Below are positions 10,789 to 21,900 of a stretch of 64,000 nt of DNA, one piece after another. The notes under the pieces are model-generated. The model was not told where the DNA came from. It worked only from the letters and a program-made list of their open reading frames with translations, and did not search any database. The stretch comes from Heliopora coerulea. Lineage: Eukaryota; Cnidaria; Anthozoa; Scleralcyonacea; Helioporidae. Location of the stretch: positions 19,966-83,965 of the forward strand of contig JASJOG010000628.1 in assembly GCA_030142905.1 (NCBI GenBank). Direction: 5' to 3'. A program made the translations under genes and the position numbers. Position 1 is the stretch's first letter. Each line of letters begins with the position of its first letter.

Positions 10789-11461
10789 GCACCCAGTGAG
10801 GATAACAGACCGCGGCAGGACAACAACTTACTGGCTGGGTGCTGCCCAGCTTGAGGCGGGCGGTAGCTGTCCAGTGAAGTTAAATAACCTCTCCCACCGA
10901 CGGAAGCAGCCCCTGGCGCCGCACTCTACGCCGGTCGAGTGATGGTTTATCACCGGTAACTGCTGCTTCCCGGGTTTTGTCTAAGCTGTAAAGGGACAGC
11001 GAAGCTGGAGTGTCCTCTCCAGTGGAAGGGTGGTGGCGTAACGGATGCCAGCCGGGGCTGAGGTCCATGGAAGGCAAGTTGTAGCCCACTCAGCATGCCT
11101 CCCCTCTCCACACAACAGAAGAGACCAGGAGAGAATGACGGAGCCATTACGTACTGGTTTCTGCCGTGTCGCAGACGTTGCCAGGATAGCGACAGGATTT
11201 GCCACTAGGCTGCCTACGGGACTCCGACTCCTGATTATCTGTCTGGGTTTACTCCCTTAGCCTTAGACTATCCAAAGCCACCCACAAGGCAGTGGGACTA
11301 TTTGAGCCATAGCTGGCACCCCAGGCAGGTGCTACCACTCCAGGTCAGAGTGGACCTGGGAGTGATGGTGATTAAGGGGCCACTCTACTTTCCCCAGAAC
11401 TCCAGTCTTCCCAGCCTGGAGACTCACCATCGGATGCAGTTTAATGTCATGCCCAGGACAA
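10789..11461 (-). other. GC-rich 5' leader of the RTE element
   Basis: Markedly more GC-rich than its surroundings and lying upstream (minus strand) of the endonuclease. Several overlapping short frames occur, but none shows a recognisable domain. Best read as the 5' untranslated or degenerate ORF1 part of the RTE element, ending at the target duplication near 11462. Confidence 0.55.
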
Positions 11462-11474
11462 ATGTCAAAATAAG

Positions 11475-12112
11475 ATGATCAGTAAATTATGCAATGTAGG
11501 ATTCCGCAGCAGCCTACTCTCATGGTTTCAAGCCTACCTTCAAAATCGTAAACAACAAGTTACAGTACTTGGAATAGCATTACCGCCTCTACCTGTGACC
11601 TCTGGTGTATCTCAAGGATCCATTCTCGGACCTATGCTCTTTCTAATGTACGTTAATGATCCACCAAACGCAATTAACTCGTCTAAAATAGCAACTTTTG
11701 TTTAAGTGTATATCAACAAAAGCAGACAACACCTAACTGCAACAGGACTTGAGAAATGTTCACGAGTGATCACTGACCTCAAACCTTCCTTTTAACCATG
11801 AGAAATGCAAGATCGAAGTAATATCAATAAAGAAGAACCTTATAAGAATCCAATACTCAATGGGCAAGACCGAACTTTTATGGTGTCAACATGAACAAGA
11901 CCTTGGAGTGTGGATCTCCTGACCTTTTGCGGAAGAAGCAGATTCACTCACAAGCTGTGAAAGCCAAACAGTATATTGGGATACGCAAGAAGAACCACTT
12001 GGAATGTTCATGCCATCACCACCCGACGTACCATGTACTTAGCAATTGTCCGTTCCCATCTTCAGTCGCACAGTCAGCTGAACTTATAAAACAACTTATT
12101 TCTAATTTATGA
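11475..12112 (+). pseudogene. Non-LTR reverse transcriptase, 3' fragment (continues 4340-4658)
   Basis: Resumes the RT interrupted at 4658: MISKLCNVGFRSSLLSWF, LQNRKQQVTVLG, SGVSQGSILGPMLF and NAINSSKIATF, where the catalytic FADD should follow but the frame breaks at about 11700. Further frameshifted matches to the thumb region occur at 11930-12110 (IHSQAVKAKQYIG, then SAELIKQL). The two halves align head to tail across the RTE insertion, so both come from one element. Non-functional. Confidence 0.8.
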
Positions 12113-12500
12113 AGTTATTTCTACGAGGAAGTTGCGTATTTTTCCGGTGAAGGTATGTCACTTCATGGAGAAAAGCTGCGTTTACAAATAGGAGATGCAT
12201 ATTTCCACGGAAAAGATCCATTTTACCAGCTATTCAGCTGGGCGGGATATGGCTTGACTTTATAAAGCCATTTCATGCCGTCCTTTTCTCTGTCTATAAT
12301 CCCCTACAAGTAGAAGAAAGGACGCCGGACCTTTGTTCCTGAAGAAGTAGAATAGGGAATGTATTCGACAGCATAGTTCACTTGATCTCGGTTTATAGGT
12401 TCAACGTCGGTAGTACCAACCCGTGTGGGCCATACGCAACCCAGAAGTAAAAGTAGCTGACTTGATTATTTGTGAATGTCGTTAATGAAGCTATATAAGC
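12113..12500. other. No gene recognised
   Basis: Sequence between the RT relic and the inverted dispersed repeat. No recognisable frame or repeat. Confidence 0.4.
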
Positions 12501-13312
12501 TGTAGCTTTACTTTGTTTATGGCAGTTGAACAGAAGTGAAAACTCAGAAAAGCCACCTGACTACAACTGAATTCTTAACTCGCCCCGCTCCCCTTACTGA
12601 CGGCTTCGCGCAAGTAGCTTTTAAATTGTTTTTAAACTTTATATAAGGTTGGGAAGTAACTTCACAAATTGGGACCAGACATCTTAAGAAATAATCAAGT
12701 AGTTCAAAAACTGCAAGAGAAGTCGCAAAAAAAATAGCAACATTTTGAGCATCGATACTTGAACTGCCTTGTTACAAACTAATATATTTTTCAAAACAGT
12801 ACGGAATGAGCAGAAATGAACAAATGTTTGCATGTATTTGGCGTACCTTTTGCCTGTCTCCATTCGGAAACAATTTTCTTGCTACTGGTTGCATATTTCA
12901 AATCATGAAAAGCACGTTCATTGGTCATCACAAACTACTAAATTATGACGTCCACGGAGTTGAAATGAGCCGCAGGGGTGTGACTGAACAAGCGACAACA
13001 ACTTCTTGAGAAAAGTAAAACTAAAAATTTTATAAAGGAAACGAGGCAAAGATCTTAGAAAGAATTCTTTCTCAGAGATAAGGTACACATTTGTTTTTCC
13101 ATAAAAATTCTGAGGGCTACGACAGTAAAACAGAGCATGCATATCATGTGAAGATGAATTTGAAGACGTTTTCCTTCAGCAGTAAAGAATATTAAAGCCA
13201 GCTTAAATAATTTTGTATATGCCATTGTTTTCTTGTGACGGTTGTAAAGGCAGCGAGATGGATAAGCCCGAACACGGAGAATTTTGCCGTTTCACGTTTA
13301 CGCTTGGTGAGT
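12500..13312 (-). repeat. Inverted copy of the repeat at 26.26-28.57 kb
   Basis: In reverse complement this matches 26258-26640 followed by about 27470-27870, and also the second tandem copy at 28020-28430. Shared landmarks include the segment encoding KRKRETAKFS-like text near the 13312 edge and the GAAGCCGTCAGTAAGGGGAG block at about 12590. The edge at 13312 coincides with the edge at 26258, so the two copies face each other across 13 kb. Non-coding. Confidence 0.75.
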
Positions 13313-14001
13313 GTGACAGTTTATTATTGTTGTCGTTCTTGTTGAAAGGTGTATTTTGGTTCCGTATATGGTCACCGTAGTTCCTGCAAATCAAAGTTAA
13401 TGCGAGTATATAGCTTCACTGTCGGCTCTAGGGAGAAGCGATTGTGAATAGTAAAAGTTGCGACAAGGAAAAACGAGGATTCTCCGTGCTTTCTTTCTCG
13501 ACTAAGCATGAAGAACTTTCTAAATTACGAATGTTATAGCTTGTTGCAGATGTAGAGCTTTGTTCACGGCGATGTAATATTCTTACAGCTTTCTTGACGA
13601 ACTTTTATTTCTGCTAGTTCTATTTTACCTCGTTGCAAACCAGCTTTGATCTTTTCGTTTGCTATTGATTACCAAACAAGAAAAGCCATGAATCAGGGTG
13701 AGGTATTTTTTTCACTTGTTTGGAGTTCAGTTCGTTATTTTCTTAGTAACGTGTAAGTAGAGCATTTAGTGCTGGATTTGGGCCTTGTTTTCACATAACT
13801 TAATTTTGTTTGTTTTAGATGAACTGAAACTGCGTAAAGATCAATTTTGTTTTTATATTTGTGGTGTACAATGGATTATCGGCAATAAAATTCATCACAA
13901 GTAAAGTCATCTGTTGAACATTCAGTTTGGCTCCCATATTTCTTTTGAGAACTTCGATTTTCCTTCGCATACAAGTTTCCTTAAGCCGGAAGGATAGAAG
14001 A
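13313..14001. other. No gene recognised
   Basis: AT-rich spacer between the inverted repeat and the hAT-type element. No supported feature. Confidence 0.4.
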
Positions 14002-14009
14002 CCTATGGA

Positions 14010-15280
14010 CAAGGGCGACAATCGCTTCCTAAAAGTGGGGGGGACGGAGCCGGCCAAGTGATGTGGAAGCATTCCCTCTGAAAGTTGTTTTTTTTTTAAA
14101 TCTAATGTTTATGAAATGCCATTCCCGGCATTCTGAGATTGTTTCTTTGGAACAACATTCATACCTTATTCATAGGTCTCAAGTTCGGATGGGCTTGATG
14201 CTGGTCACCAGAATGAAAACTCGCACCTTTGGCGCGAGGCTCTAGGGGGGTTCGGGGGCATGCTCCCCCGGAAAACTTTCAAAATTAGGCTCTCTGAAAA
14301 GCCATTTCCTGCATTTTGAGACCATTTTGAACTAAAATTGAATGATTTTCTTTGACCATGTTACCCCCTCACTTAGACTCAAAAATGCACTCCTCTGCAC
14401 TTCACTTTGTACTTTTTGGAAATTTAAGCTTAATCTGTACATCTACACTGATATGCCACACCACACATCTCAGTTGCAACAGATTCAACTGATTTTGTTC
14501 TCTGGGTTTGACCTATTATTATAATTGCCTAACTTACAGAAGTATTCTTTTGCAAATTGCGAAACTCGCACTGTTCAAAGTCCCCAGGAATCTCCGCGGT
14601 TGCATGCACATGAGTTTCTTGCAAGCGACTGTGGACGAGTCAGCAATATGATCTCAAGCAGTCTGTGTGTGCGATATCAAAGAAATGGATTGTAAACATG
14701 TCTGGGGTGTCACAGAATCCGTTTAACGGTGTTGCAAGTCCCATTGTCAAATCGTAGCTTATATTCGTGTTCCAAAACACATTAAAAATTTCACAACATG
14801 GAAGACAGAAATACAGCAAATCAATGCCAATGCGGGTTTTTATGCTAGCCTGGCAGGTCGGCGGGTTTGAATGTCCAAATGCGGGTCACTTGGGACCTAT
14901 GCTTAATTTTCAATCGAAACGAAGCCATGCATTTCCTCCAAACAGCAATAAAGACGTTATAGTATGACTAAACAAAGTATTTTTGATTGTTTACAAAATG
15001 GCGTCCAAAGAAGAACGATCGGACTGTAAAATAACTTGGCAAATTTTCATAATTTGTCATGTATTCGAACCAACAATACTTAGGTAAGAATTGGGGCTGA
15101 AAAAGGTTATATCGGAAAATCGTAAAGGTAAACATGGAACCATAAGCACCGAGGGAACAGAAATTAGGCTTCAGTTGTCATGAACTTTGGAAAAAGTGGG
15201 GGGATAATTATATATGTATCCCTCTCTGTCCAAAAAGGGGGGGATATGTCCCCCGATCCCCCCCAGGATTTACGTCCTTG
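14010..15280. mobile_element. Non-autonomous hAT-type element with 8-bp target duplication
   Basis: Ends CAAGGGCGACAATC (left) and the complement of CAAGGACGTAAATC (right). The octamer CCTATGGA occurs on both sides (14002-14009, 15281-15288), the hAT signature length. Inside lies a G-rich block (GGGGGCATGCTCCCCCGG, 14256-14273) that also occurs in the element at 35511. No transposase frame was recognised. Confidence 0.8.
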
Positions 15281-15439
15281 CCTATGGATAGAAAGATCCA
15301 TGTTTACGGCTGTAATCTCCTGTAAGACTACATTTTACTTTTATGAGAAATAATCAGTTCTGGTAACAGTCGACGACAGTAAGATCACGGTTATTAAAGA
15401 AGATCTACAGTCTGCAGGTCGTATTTCCTCTACCGAACT

Positions 15440-15721
15440 AATATTGAATTGTCTTCCTATATTTTTTATATATTCTGTTAAAGTGAACCATATCACACGG
15501 TTCACGTTAACTTGTACAAAGCTGTAAAATCGGTTGGTAAAGATAAAGAGGCAAGGAAGGTGCCGCAGGATATTTCTGACAAAAAAGATTGTCTATAGCT
15601 ATGCAATTCGAACGTCGTTGGAACTTTTCGAATGGACATGGGGCAATTGATGGCAAAAGGATTATAATCCAGCAACCAGGCAAATCTGGATCTCAGTATT
15701 TCAATTACAAAGGTCACAACA
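15440..15721 (+). pseudogene. Harbinger-1 transposase, part 1 (first catalytic Asp)
   Basis: After a frameshifted stretch (VGKDKEARKVPQ), the frame from 15601 reads FERRWNFSNGHGAIDGKRI, the hallmark first-Asp block of DDE_4/HARBI1-type transposases, then SGSQYFNYKGHNS. Identity ends abruptly at 15721 and the next transposase block begins at 18156. Joining the edges restores HNSIILLAVFGPNY in frame. Non-functional. Confidence 0.85.
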
Positions 15722-15983
15722 GTACTAGAAATACGTGCACGCAACAACCCCTCGCCCACCCTTTCCAATATATCTCTCGAGAATACAAGTAACATTGATA
15801 ATTTTTCAAAATTATCAGAAGACAAATCTTCCTTACTACAACTCGAAGAGGGTATCCAATAAAAAAACCCACACAGAATTTGGCCGCAAATAAACAACAA
15901 TCCAAACTGGAAATTATTTTATATTTAAACTGCTTATAGTCATATTTACGTTTAAAATTTCAATTCTGCTTTAATACAACAAA
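15722..15983 (+). repeat. 260-bp dispersed repeat, second copy
   Basis: Reverse complement of 1-262 with few differences (for example 7 versus 10 in a T/A run near 15865). It forms the left end of the insertion in Harbinger-1. Confidence 0.85.
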
Positions 15984-16348
15984 TAGTCCGGGGAGAATAA
16001 CGTTCAACGCCTTAACAAATGGTAAGATATCTATCCTTACAATGAAATTATTAAACAACGAATGATAGGATCAATACCTTGAATTAGTTGCGTGCTTATG
16101 GTAATTCGTGTCGTTTTCCAATTACACGTCTCACTTATTTTACTTTAACGAAAGACTTTTTTATTAGATGACTAGACTTTCCGTCTTAAAAGTGGAGCAT
16201 TCTCATAGGTTATCAAACGGATACCAGCATTACGGACAGCTCATGATTGAGTAATTTTTTGACATTTTTTGACTTAAAAACTTGATAAATTATACGTTGT
16301 CTCAAAGTTGGTAACAAATGTCTTTAAGATGTGCTATGATAAGGATTT

Positions 16349-17450
16349 ATGTTAAGTATTCATGCGGAGGTACAAGACTTTGGTGACGAAGATGAAACGT
16401 ATTACGAAACCGACGAAATAAACAAAGAAAACATTAAAGAATTCTGGATTTTTATCGCTGACCAAAACTCGGAAAATACAAAACATAAAACAAAATACGA
16501 CAAGCAAACCTTGTGGACGTTTTGTCGAAAGAAGAACGAGAAGAGGGAAGCAAAAGACGTACTTTTTCCACGGTAAAACATCAATAAAAAAGAAAACTGG
16601 CGTACAAACCTGCAACTCTTGCGTATTTTCAACAAGCGTTCAGTGGCACCTCAACACAAAGTGTTCAACGGTAAATTTACACAAAGACAACTTTAGAGGT
16701 TTTAAAATCCTGATGAAAGCATTACTGGTCGAATACGTTAAAGGTCATCATGCACAAATCACTCTCGAAGTGATAAAGACTAAAGCGGACAACTGTTTTG
16801 CCGAAGGATAATTTGGTGACCAAAAACAAGTAGCTTTGCAGCGAGTTACCTGGAGGCTGTTTACCTTGCATTTTTCTTTCCACCCAAAATACATCCTAAC
16901 GTTTTCAGTGGGGTGACATTTCATAAGGAAAGAAATCCTGATTGAGGCAATGAAATCTTTGTATGGAAAGCGGAGAAAGTATCCAAATACTGTCATGGCC
17001 TGGGCAACTCTTCTGGACGATGAGTATGCGATTCCACTTCTCCAACAATTCACCACGAACGCTGTCCGATTAAATACTGCAAAATGCTCAAAAGTAATCG
17101 TCCTACAGAGATGAATGAACCAGAATCTTCATTCTACTTTACCAATGAACACCAGCAGGATCCAGGCGATAATATTTGGTACAAGAAGTCTCCCTTATGG
17201 AAGAATGAATTCGGGAAGCTACTTTTGAAAGCTGCTCAAAGCAATTCCGTTCACAGAACTTGTATTTCAAAGCTACTCGATTCAGACTTACCTTTGAGTG
17301 TGTAACTCTGGTAAGTGGTTACCAGAACGTGAAAAGTCCCAAATTTATACAAATCGGCATCTACTCAACTTCAGCGAAGGATGTCGTTTTAATACACTTA
17401 GTCCCTTAGGAAATGTCCTGACAGCAAGCGAGTTCCCTTACGTCTTTTGT
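16349..17450 (+). pseudogene. DUF3504 / Crypton-derived tyrosine-recombinase-like gene, degraded
   Basis: Separate frames match successive parts of the C-terminal domain of KIAA1958/QRICH1/ZMYM-type proteins, which descends from Crypton tyrosine recombinases. Residues NTKHKTKYDKQTLWTF (about 16475-16520) resemble the N-terminal core-binding part. From 17155, DPGDNIWYKKSPLWKNEFGK and NSVHRTCISKLLDSDLP match the block around the catalytic Arg (family form HSVRKTCIS; here the Arg-His order is changed). LVSGYQNVKS at about 17305 in another frame matches the later catalytic His/Gly block. Several frameshifts and stops. Role in life: DNA strand exchange, now lost. Confidence 0.62.
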
Positions 17451-17814
17451 TCATATAAATCAGAAAGAACCAAGATAAAGCGTTGCTGCAAAAAGTAAAC
17501 GGTTGGCAAATGCACATTCCAAGTAGCTAACTTTGAGAACTGCTCTTTCAAGTCATAAATTGTCCAATTACCGAGGTGGCCCTGAAAAAAGCGAAACCAG
17601 CCGCAGGCACAAAGAAAGTCATTTCCTTTACAGGTCTTAAATCATTTACTTGCTTCAGTGTCCAAATAATGTAAACAACTTGCGAGAGATCCATACAAGG
17701 GAAAAAAAGAACGAGACAAAATCGATTTGCTTCAATACTGTACCTAAGTATGGTTTGTTCAACAACATACCAGTCCCCGAGCTTGCACACGGCATTTTTG
17801 AGTGACCGGAATCC

Positions 17815-17816
<2 letters not shown>

Positions 17817-17858
<42 letters not shown>
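17817..17858. repeat. (TA)n microsatellite
   Basis: Uninterrupted TA dinucleotide tract of about 42 bp, upstream of the palindrome at 17915-18044; a shorter TA tract (18042-18058) lies on its other side. Confidence 0.95.
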
Positions 17859-17861
<3 letters not shown>

Positions 17862-17914
17862 GGTGTTGATTTCTTGGCAAAAAAGTGCTCAATACAGGTA
17901 GTAGAGCAATATTC

Positions 17915-18044
17915 ATTTATTTAATAATCTATGATTTAACAACTACGTCGTTACATGGTGTTTCATGCCCCGTCTGATGATTGCCACGGGGCATGAAATA
18001 CCATGTAACGACGTAGTTGTTAAATCATAGATTATTAAATAAAT
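17915..18044 (+). repeat. Near-perfect 58-bp-arm palindrome between TA tracts, with a hammerhead-like core
   Basis: Arms 17915-17972 and 17985-18044 pair almost perfectly around a short loop. On the plus strand the loop side has CTGATGA (17974-17980), a possible stem (TTGCC/GGCAT with one end mismatch), GAAA (17995-17998), a weak 3-bp stem III and a GTA triplet ending at 18007: the order of a type I hammerhead ribozyme. A much stronger simple hairpin competes with this fold, so catalysis is doubtful. Confidence 0.6.
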
Positions 18045-18069
18045 ATATATATATATATAAACATAGATA

Positions 18070-18155
18070 CACAAAGCGAAAATTTTTCTCCATAGTCACC
18101 ACGCGTGTAACAGGACTCCACGCACGTCGAGATTAGTGCCCTCGCACAACGCTTC
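18070..18155 (+). repeat. 95-bp dispersed repeat, copy 1
   Basis: Matches 56655-56750 at most positions; shared landmarks are TAGTCACCACG, GGACTCCACGCACGTCGAGA and GCGGTGGGCGA. Both copies follow TA-rich DNA. It forms the right end of the insertion in Harbinger-1. No coding capacity. Confidence 0.75.
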
Positions 18156-18975
18156 TCGCGGTGGGCGAAGGGATAATTCTTTTGGCTGTTTTTGGTCCGA
18201 ATTACGAATGCATTTCGACAGATGTTGGTACAAACGGGCGATCATCAGACGGCGGAGTCTGGCAGAGAAGTTCCTTCATGAGATGTCTGACTCATGATTT
18301 AAACCACTATGCATTCCGCCAGCGAAGACTCCCCAAAAGAGGGAAAAGCTTACTCCATATGTTTTCACCGGTGATGATGCATTTCGGCTTACAACCTATT
18401 TGTTGAAACCTTATCGTCGCACTTAGCTAAGCAATAAGCAGAGAATATTCAATTACAGGCTTTCTCGCATGCAAAGAATCTCAGAGAATGTGTTTGGTAT
18501 TATCGGAAACAAGTGGCGAGTGTTCACATCTCCCATATGCCTAGAACCAAAGAAAGTCACAAAGATGGTATTAGCAGTCCTAGTGGTCCATAATCTTTTG
18601 AGATAAAATGTAATTTGTTTTACTATACAGCATAAATTTTGCTACTGAAGTGATTTCATGGAGAAATATGACATTTGGTAGTTTAACCAAACAGCTAACC
18701 AGAAATCCAAAAACACAGGAATATACTCAGATGATGCAGCATATTATAGGTCTAACACATTTTTTTCTATTATTCTAGACATGAAACTGTCCCTGCTCTT
18801 GTTCATTCAGAAGACTCAACAGGGCTTGTCATACCTGGGATCTGGCGGAATGATAGCTCATCTACATCCTGGACAGATTTTTTCCCAGTTCACAGTAACA
18901 ACTACAGTAGGGAAGCAAAAGAAATTCGTGATGAGTACAGTGTATATTTCAGCAATGAAGGAGCCGTTTCTTGGC
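18156..18975 (+). pseudogene. Harbinger-1 transposase, part 2
   Basis: Continues part 1: ILLAVFGPNYECISTDVGTN, GRSSDGGVWQ (second Asp region), then in a shifted frame FTGDDAFRLTTYLLKPY, followed by NYRLSRMQRISENVFGII, the third-acidic-residue helix of HARBI1-type transposases, and the C-terminal block EIRDEYSVYFSNEGAVSWQ ending at about 18975. Multiple frameshifts; inactive. Transposes the element together with its MADF/Myb-like partner in active relatives. Confidence 0.85.
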
Positions 18976-19824
18976 AATGAAGAATATGTGGGATTGACTG
19001 ATTAACTGAAATTAAGGGAAGACCCAAGGAATTTATCTTGTAACTTGTAACTAATTAGGATATTACTGACACTATACATGTACTGCAGTATGTACTATAA
19101 GCTTTTTATATTCTTTCATTTGATATTCAGCGGTGTTTGAAATATAACTGTTATTGCCCACTAAAAATTTTAATTTTACTTTGAATAACATGCAAGCTGG
19201 TTTCGCACTACTCAGTGGAAGGTCCGAACCACATCCTCTTACCTGAAGAATCCCAGGGAATAGTAACAATTATGGGGGTTAGAACTATTTAAAAAATGAA
19301 CTTGGTCTAATGCCATGCTGTTGCAGGGTAAAGGGTGCAAAGCTTTCCACTGACTGGCGCATTATTATTGAAACACAACTTTATAAGTAACTAGATTATC
19401 TTATATAACCAATTGCATAAAATTAATGTACCGTATAAGAATTCCAACAAACTAATATCTATACAAATTTTCCATATCATGAACGCTGTATAACAAAAAG
19501 ATTACATCAGGTTTCTTCCCCAGTCTCAGATATGGGGGTTTTTTTTAAAAGAAAAACCCACAAGAAATATCCACTAATATACCCAAGTAATTATTGGTTG
19601 TGGCCTATAGACCAACCATAAATACAGGTTGCTTTTCCTCATATGATGACAATGATGTTGTAGTAGAGGGGCTCTTTTGTGGTATCTGGCCACTGTAAAA
19701 TGGTGAATGAAGTAATGTAAACATTGGGTTATATCCATGCTGTATGCCAGAACCAACATTGTGAGGTTAATATTGTGATGCTTCTTCAATGCCAGTACCC
19801 ATCTCTACTTCAAATAACACATCG
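18976..19824. other. Spacer between convergent Harbinger-1 genes
   Basis: AT-rich, no recognisable frame. Lies between the 3' ends of the transposase and the MADF gene. Confidence 0.5.
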
Positions 19825-20090
19825 TTTATTTTTTTTTCTTAGCAATCAGTCTTTGTTGGTCGTTGAATCTCATAAGTGTTTCTTGGACTAGCTTTCGAAA
19901 CGCACCGATTCCTTTGCTAAAAGGGCTTTTATCTCCTTCAACAGAACTACCAACAGGCGATTTAAGGACGTTTATAGCTTCTTTCATGAGCTCTAGTTTG
20001 ACATCTGAAATTTCAGCTTCTCTCGTTCTTTTGCTTTTCTCCTATATACGTTTCTTAGAATATCTAGGCACTTTGTAATCTTCTAAATCT
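19825..20090 (-). pseudogene. Harbinger-1 MADF gene, last exon
   Basis: Minus-strand frame after a plausible acceptor (TGTTTACAG at about 20090): TDLEDYKVPRYSKKR, then after a stop EKSKRTREAEISDVKLELMK and FRKLVQETLMRFNDQQRLIA. The last part resembles the short C-terminal helical (BESS-like) region that follows MADF domains in transposon-encoded partner proteins. Convergent to the transposase, as expected for this superfamily. Confidence 0.5.
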
Positions 20091-20870
20091 GTAAACATGT
20101 TAGATTAGTGGTTGTTATCTCGGTAGAGTCACACTGTAGCGAGGTGCTAGATCTTTATTGGATCACAATACAACGTAAAATAACTAATGATTAATAAATG
20201 TTCAATAACTGTTCACTCCAGTGAGTGGTTCTTCCGAGTCTGAGTTCTCTTGTACTTGCTTTTCAGCTCTGCTTTGTCTGCTCTCTTTTGCCTGCTCGTG
20301 TTGCCTCTCTTCGTTGGTTCTGTCTTTTCTGCTCCCTGTTGTTGGGAAAGGAGCATCTCTTTTTATGCTTTTCTAGGGCAATTTTGGTTGACAGTGACTG
20401 ACAGTAGAAGTTGACCAATCAGATACATCCTTACCAAGTCTTTCGCTCTGCCAGGTGAAGGCGTTGTTTGGAATGTAACATGATTAACAAGGATGTTTGA
20501 AAAAGATTTTTCGATACTAAATGTATATAGTTCTTTGTAAAATTATAATAGTAAAATCAGAATGTGCTAGTTCTTATCTCTGTTATGTTATTTCACAGTT
20601 TCACATCGTATTTCGAACTCAAATCTGATCTGAACACAATGATTTAACCATACCAACTTGTACCTAGACCTTACATTCGATAACATAAACAAAAGCCTTT
20701 TAAGCTAGATCGGTAACTATTATTCATGACATTCTCGAGAGGACTAATTATGTTGTTGGTTACAAAAATAAGATAACAACTTTACACGTCTAAAACCAGA
20801 CAAAACTCAAACAAACAATTACAACTTTCGTGATACGATCGTCTACCTATAATTTATCAGCTATTTTCAC
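20091..20870. other. Probable intron or decayed sequence of the MADF gene
   Basis: No domain recognised. A stretch rich in TCTG/CTCT-type codons at 20240-20350 carries no convincing gene; it could be part of a solo LTR or another insertion, but no matching partner was found. Confidence 0.3.
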
Positions 20871-21244
20871 AATAGACTACGTTGAAAAATTCCATTTAGT
20901 TCATAATGACATAAATTGCAGACCACCAAGTTGATGAATGTGTGTTTCATAACAAACACATTAATTGTGCTGATTCATCTACTTCCTTACTCTGGCTCAT
21001 AAACAACATCCTTTCACAATAATTCCATCCAGACATGAAAACCTAATCTGTTCCAGGACCCGTCTTCTTACTTCCTTCCACCCTTTTATGTTCTCTGTCT
21101 ATATGACCATTTTTCCATTCTTTTTCTTTCTTTCCGTCTAGGCTCTTGACAATTCCTGATTTCAAAAACTCTAGGTTTTTGTAAAATTTCCACTTGAACA
21201 CGTAACTACTGTCTGCCTGAACTCTTTTTTACTTCCCTGGTCAT
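20871..21244 (-). pseudogene. Harbinger-1 MADF gene, middle portion left of the copia element
   Basis: Immediately beyond the copia target duplication the minus strand reads MTREVKKSSGRQ and, after a frameshift, SSYVFKWKFYKNLEFLKSG, the end of a MADF domain (the FKW..Y..L.FL signature). It continues the frame ending LRTS at 25827. Confidence 0.7.
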
Positions 21245-21249
21245 AGATG

Positions 21250-21455
21250 TATTAAAATTTGTGTTGCAAAACACTGACCACTGATTTTAAAAACACTAGT
21301 AACTATTTATTGAAGAAAGGTCCTTTTGGTCCAACATAATCTAAAAGGCTTACATCATCAAATCAATTAATTCAAAAATGTCAAGCTGTCAATCAACCAA
21401 ATAGGATAATCATAGTTTCCGATTTTCGCTTATGTATAATATTAACAATGTTAAC
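21250..21455 (-). repeat. Copia 3' LTR
   Basis: Matches 25637-25821 over its length with scattered substitutions, plus about 25 extra bases near 21310-21335. Starts GTTAACATTG next to the polypurine tract on the minus strand. Confidence 0.9.
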
Positions 21456-21511
21456 CCTCCCTCTCGAAAATGGAGAACTATGAAATTAAGTCAGTAAAGT
21501 ACTGTATCTGT

Positions 21512-21900
21512 TTAGATAACATTGGTGATGCCCATAAGATCTCTAAAACGTTGAAATAAAGTGCTTCGCAGTGGTTTGATTAATGAATCTGCTAACATCT
21601 GTTCCATAGGATAATGTTCCAAAATGGTTTCAGCATTGTCGACTTTCTTACGAATAAAATGATGTCTGATGTCGATGTGCTTTGTTCTGGCATGGTACTT
21701 TGGATTCTTTGATAAGGCGATTGATCCTTGATTAACCTCTTTGATAATCGTTGCTTCCTTTTGGATAAAGTGGAGGTCATGGAGTAACGCACGTAACGTT
21801 CTTGACATGCCAGAGATGCTGCAACGTATTCAACTTCTGTGAAAGAGAGAGCTACTGTACTTTGTCGTTTGCTAGCCCAACTAATTACTCCACCACACAA
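21512..21900 (-). pseudogene. Copia RNase H
   Basis: ISWASKRQSTVALSFTEVEY (RNase H Glu region) and, in the next frame, KNPKYHARTKHIDIRHHFIR with the C-terminal block EQMLADSLIKPL, which ends copia Pol. A frameshift near 21800 joins the two. Confidence 0.88.

Larger units (their letters stand above)
4659..11461 (-). mobile_element. RTE/CFDP2-like (BovB-type) non-LTR retrotransposon inserted in an older RT gene
   Basis: A minus-strand element with an apurinic-type endonuclease (9950-10788) and a reverse transcriptase (4773-7034), separated by a later pogo insertion (7089-9899). A likely target duplication flanks it: ATGTCATAATAG at 4647-4658 and ATGTCAAAATAAG at 11462-11474. Removing the element rejoins the host RT between its FD block and the MISKLCNVGF block. 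The 3' end lies near 4659 and the GC-rich 5' leader near 11461. About 4 kb excluding the pogo insert, close to full length for the family. Confidence 0.85.
15722..18155. mobile_element. Insertion in Harbinger-1 carrying a DUF3504/Crypton-like recombinase relic
   Basis: The insert splits the transposase codons for HNS and IILLAV. It starts with the 260-bp repeat shared with 1-262, contains a tyrosine-recombinase-like pseudogene, a TA microsatellite and a perfect palindrome, and ends with a 95-bp repeat also found at 56655-56750. The transposase frame resumes with at most 0-1 bp duplicated, unlike a DDE-type insertion and compatible with recombinase-mediated insertion, although the palindrome and TA tract may be later additions. 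Confidence 0.6.
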
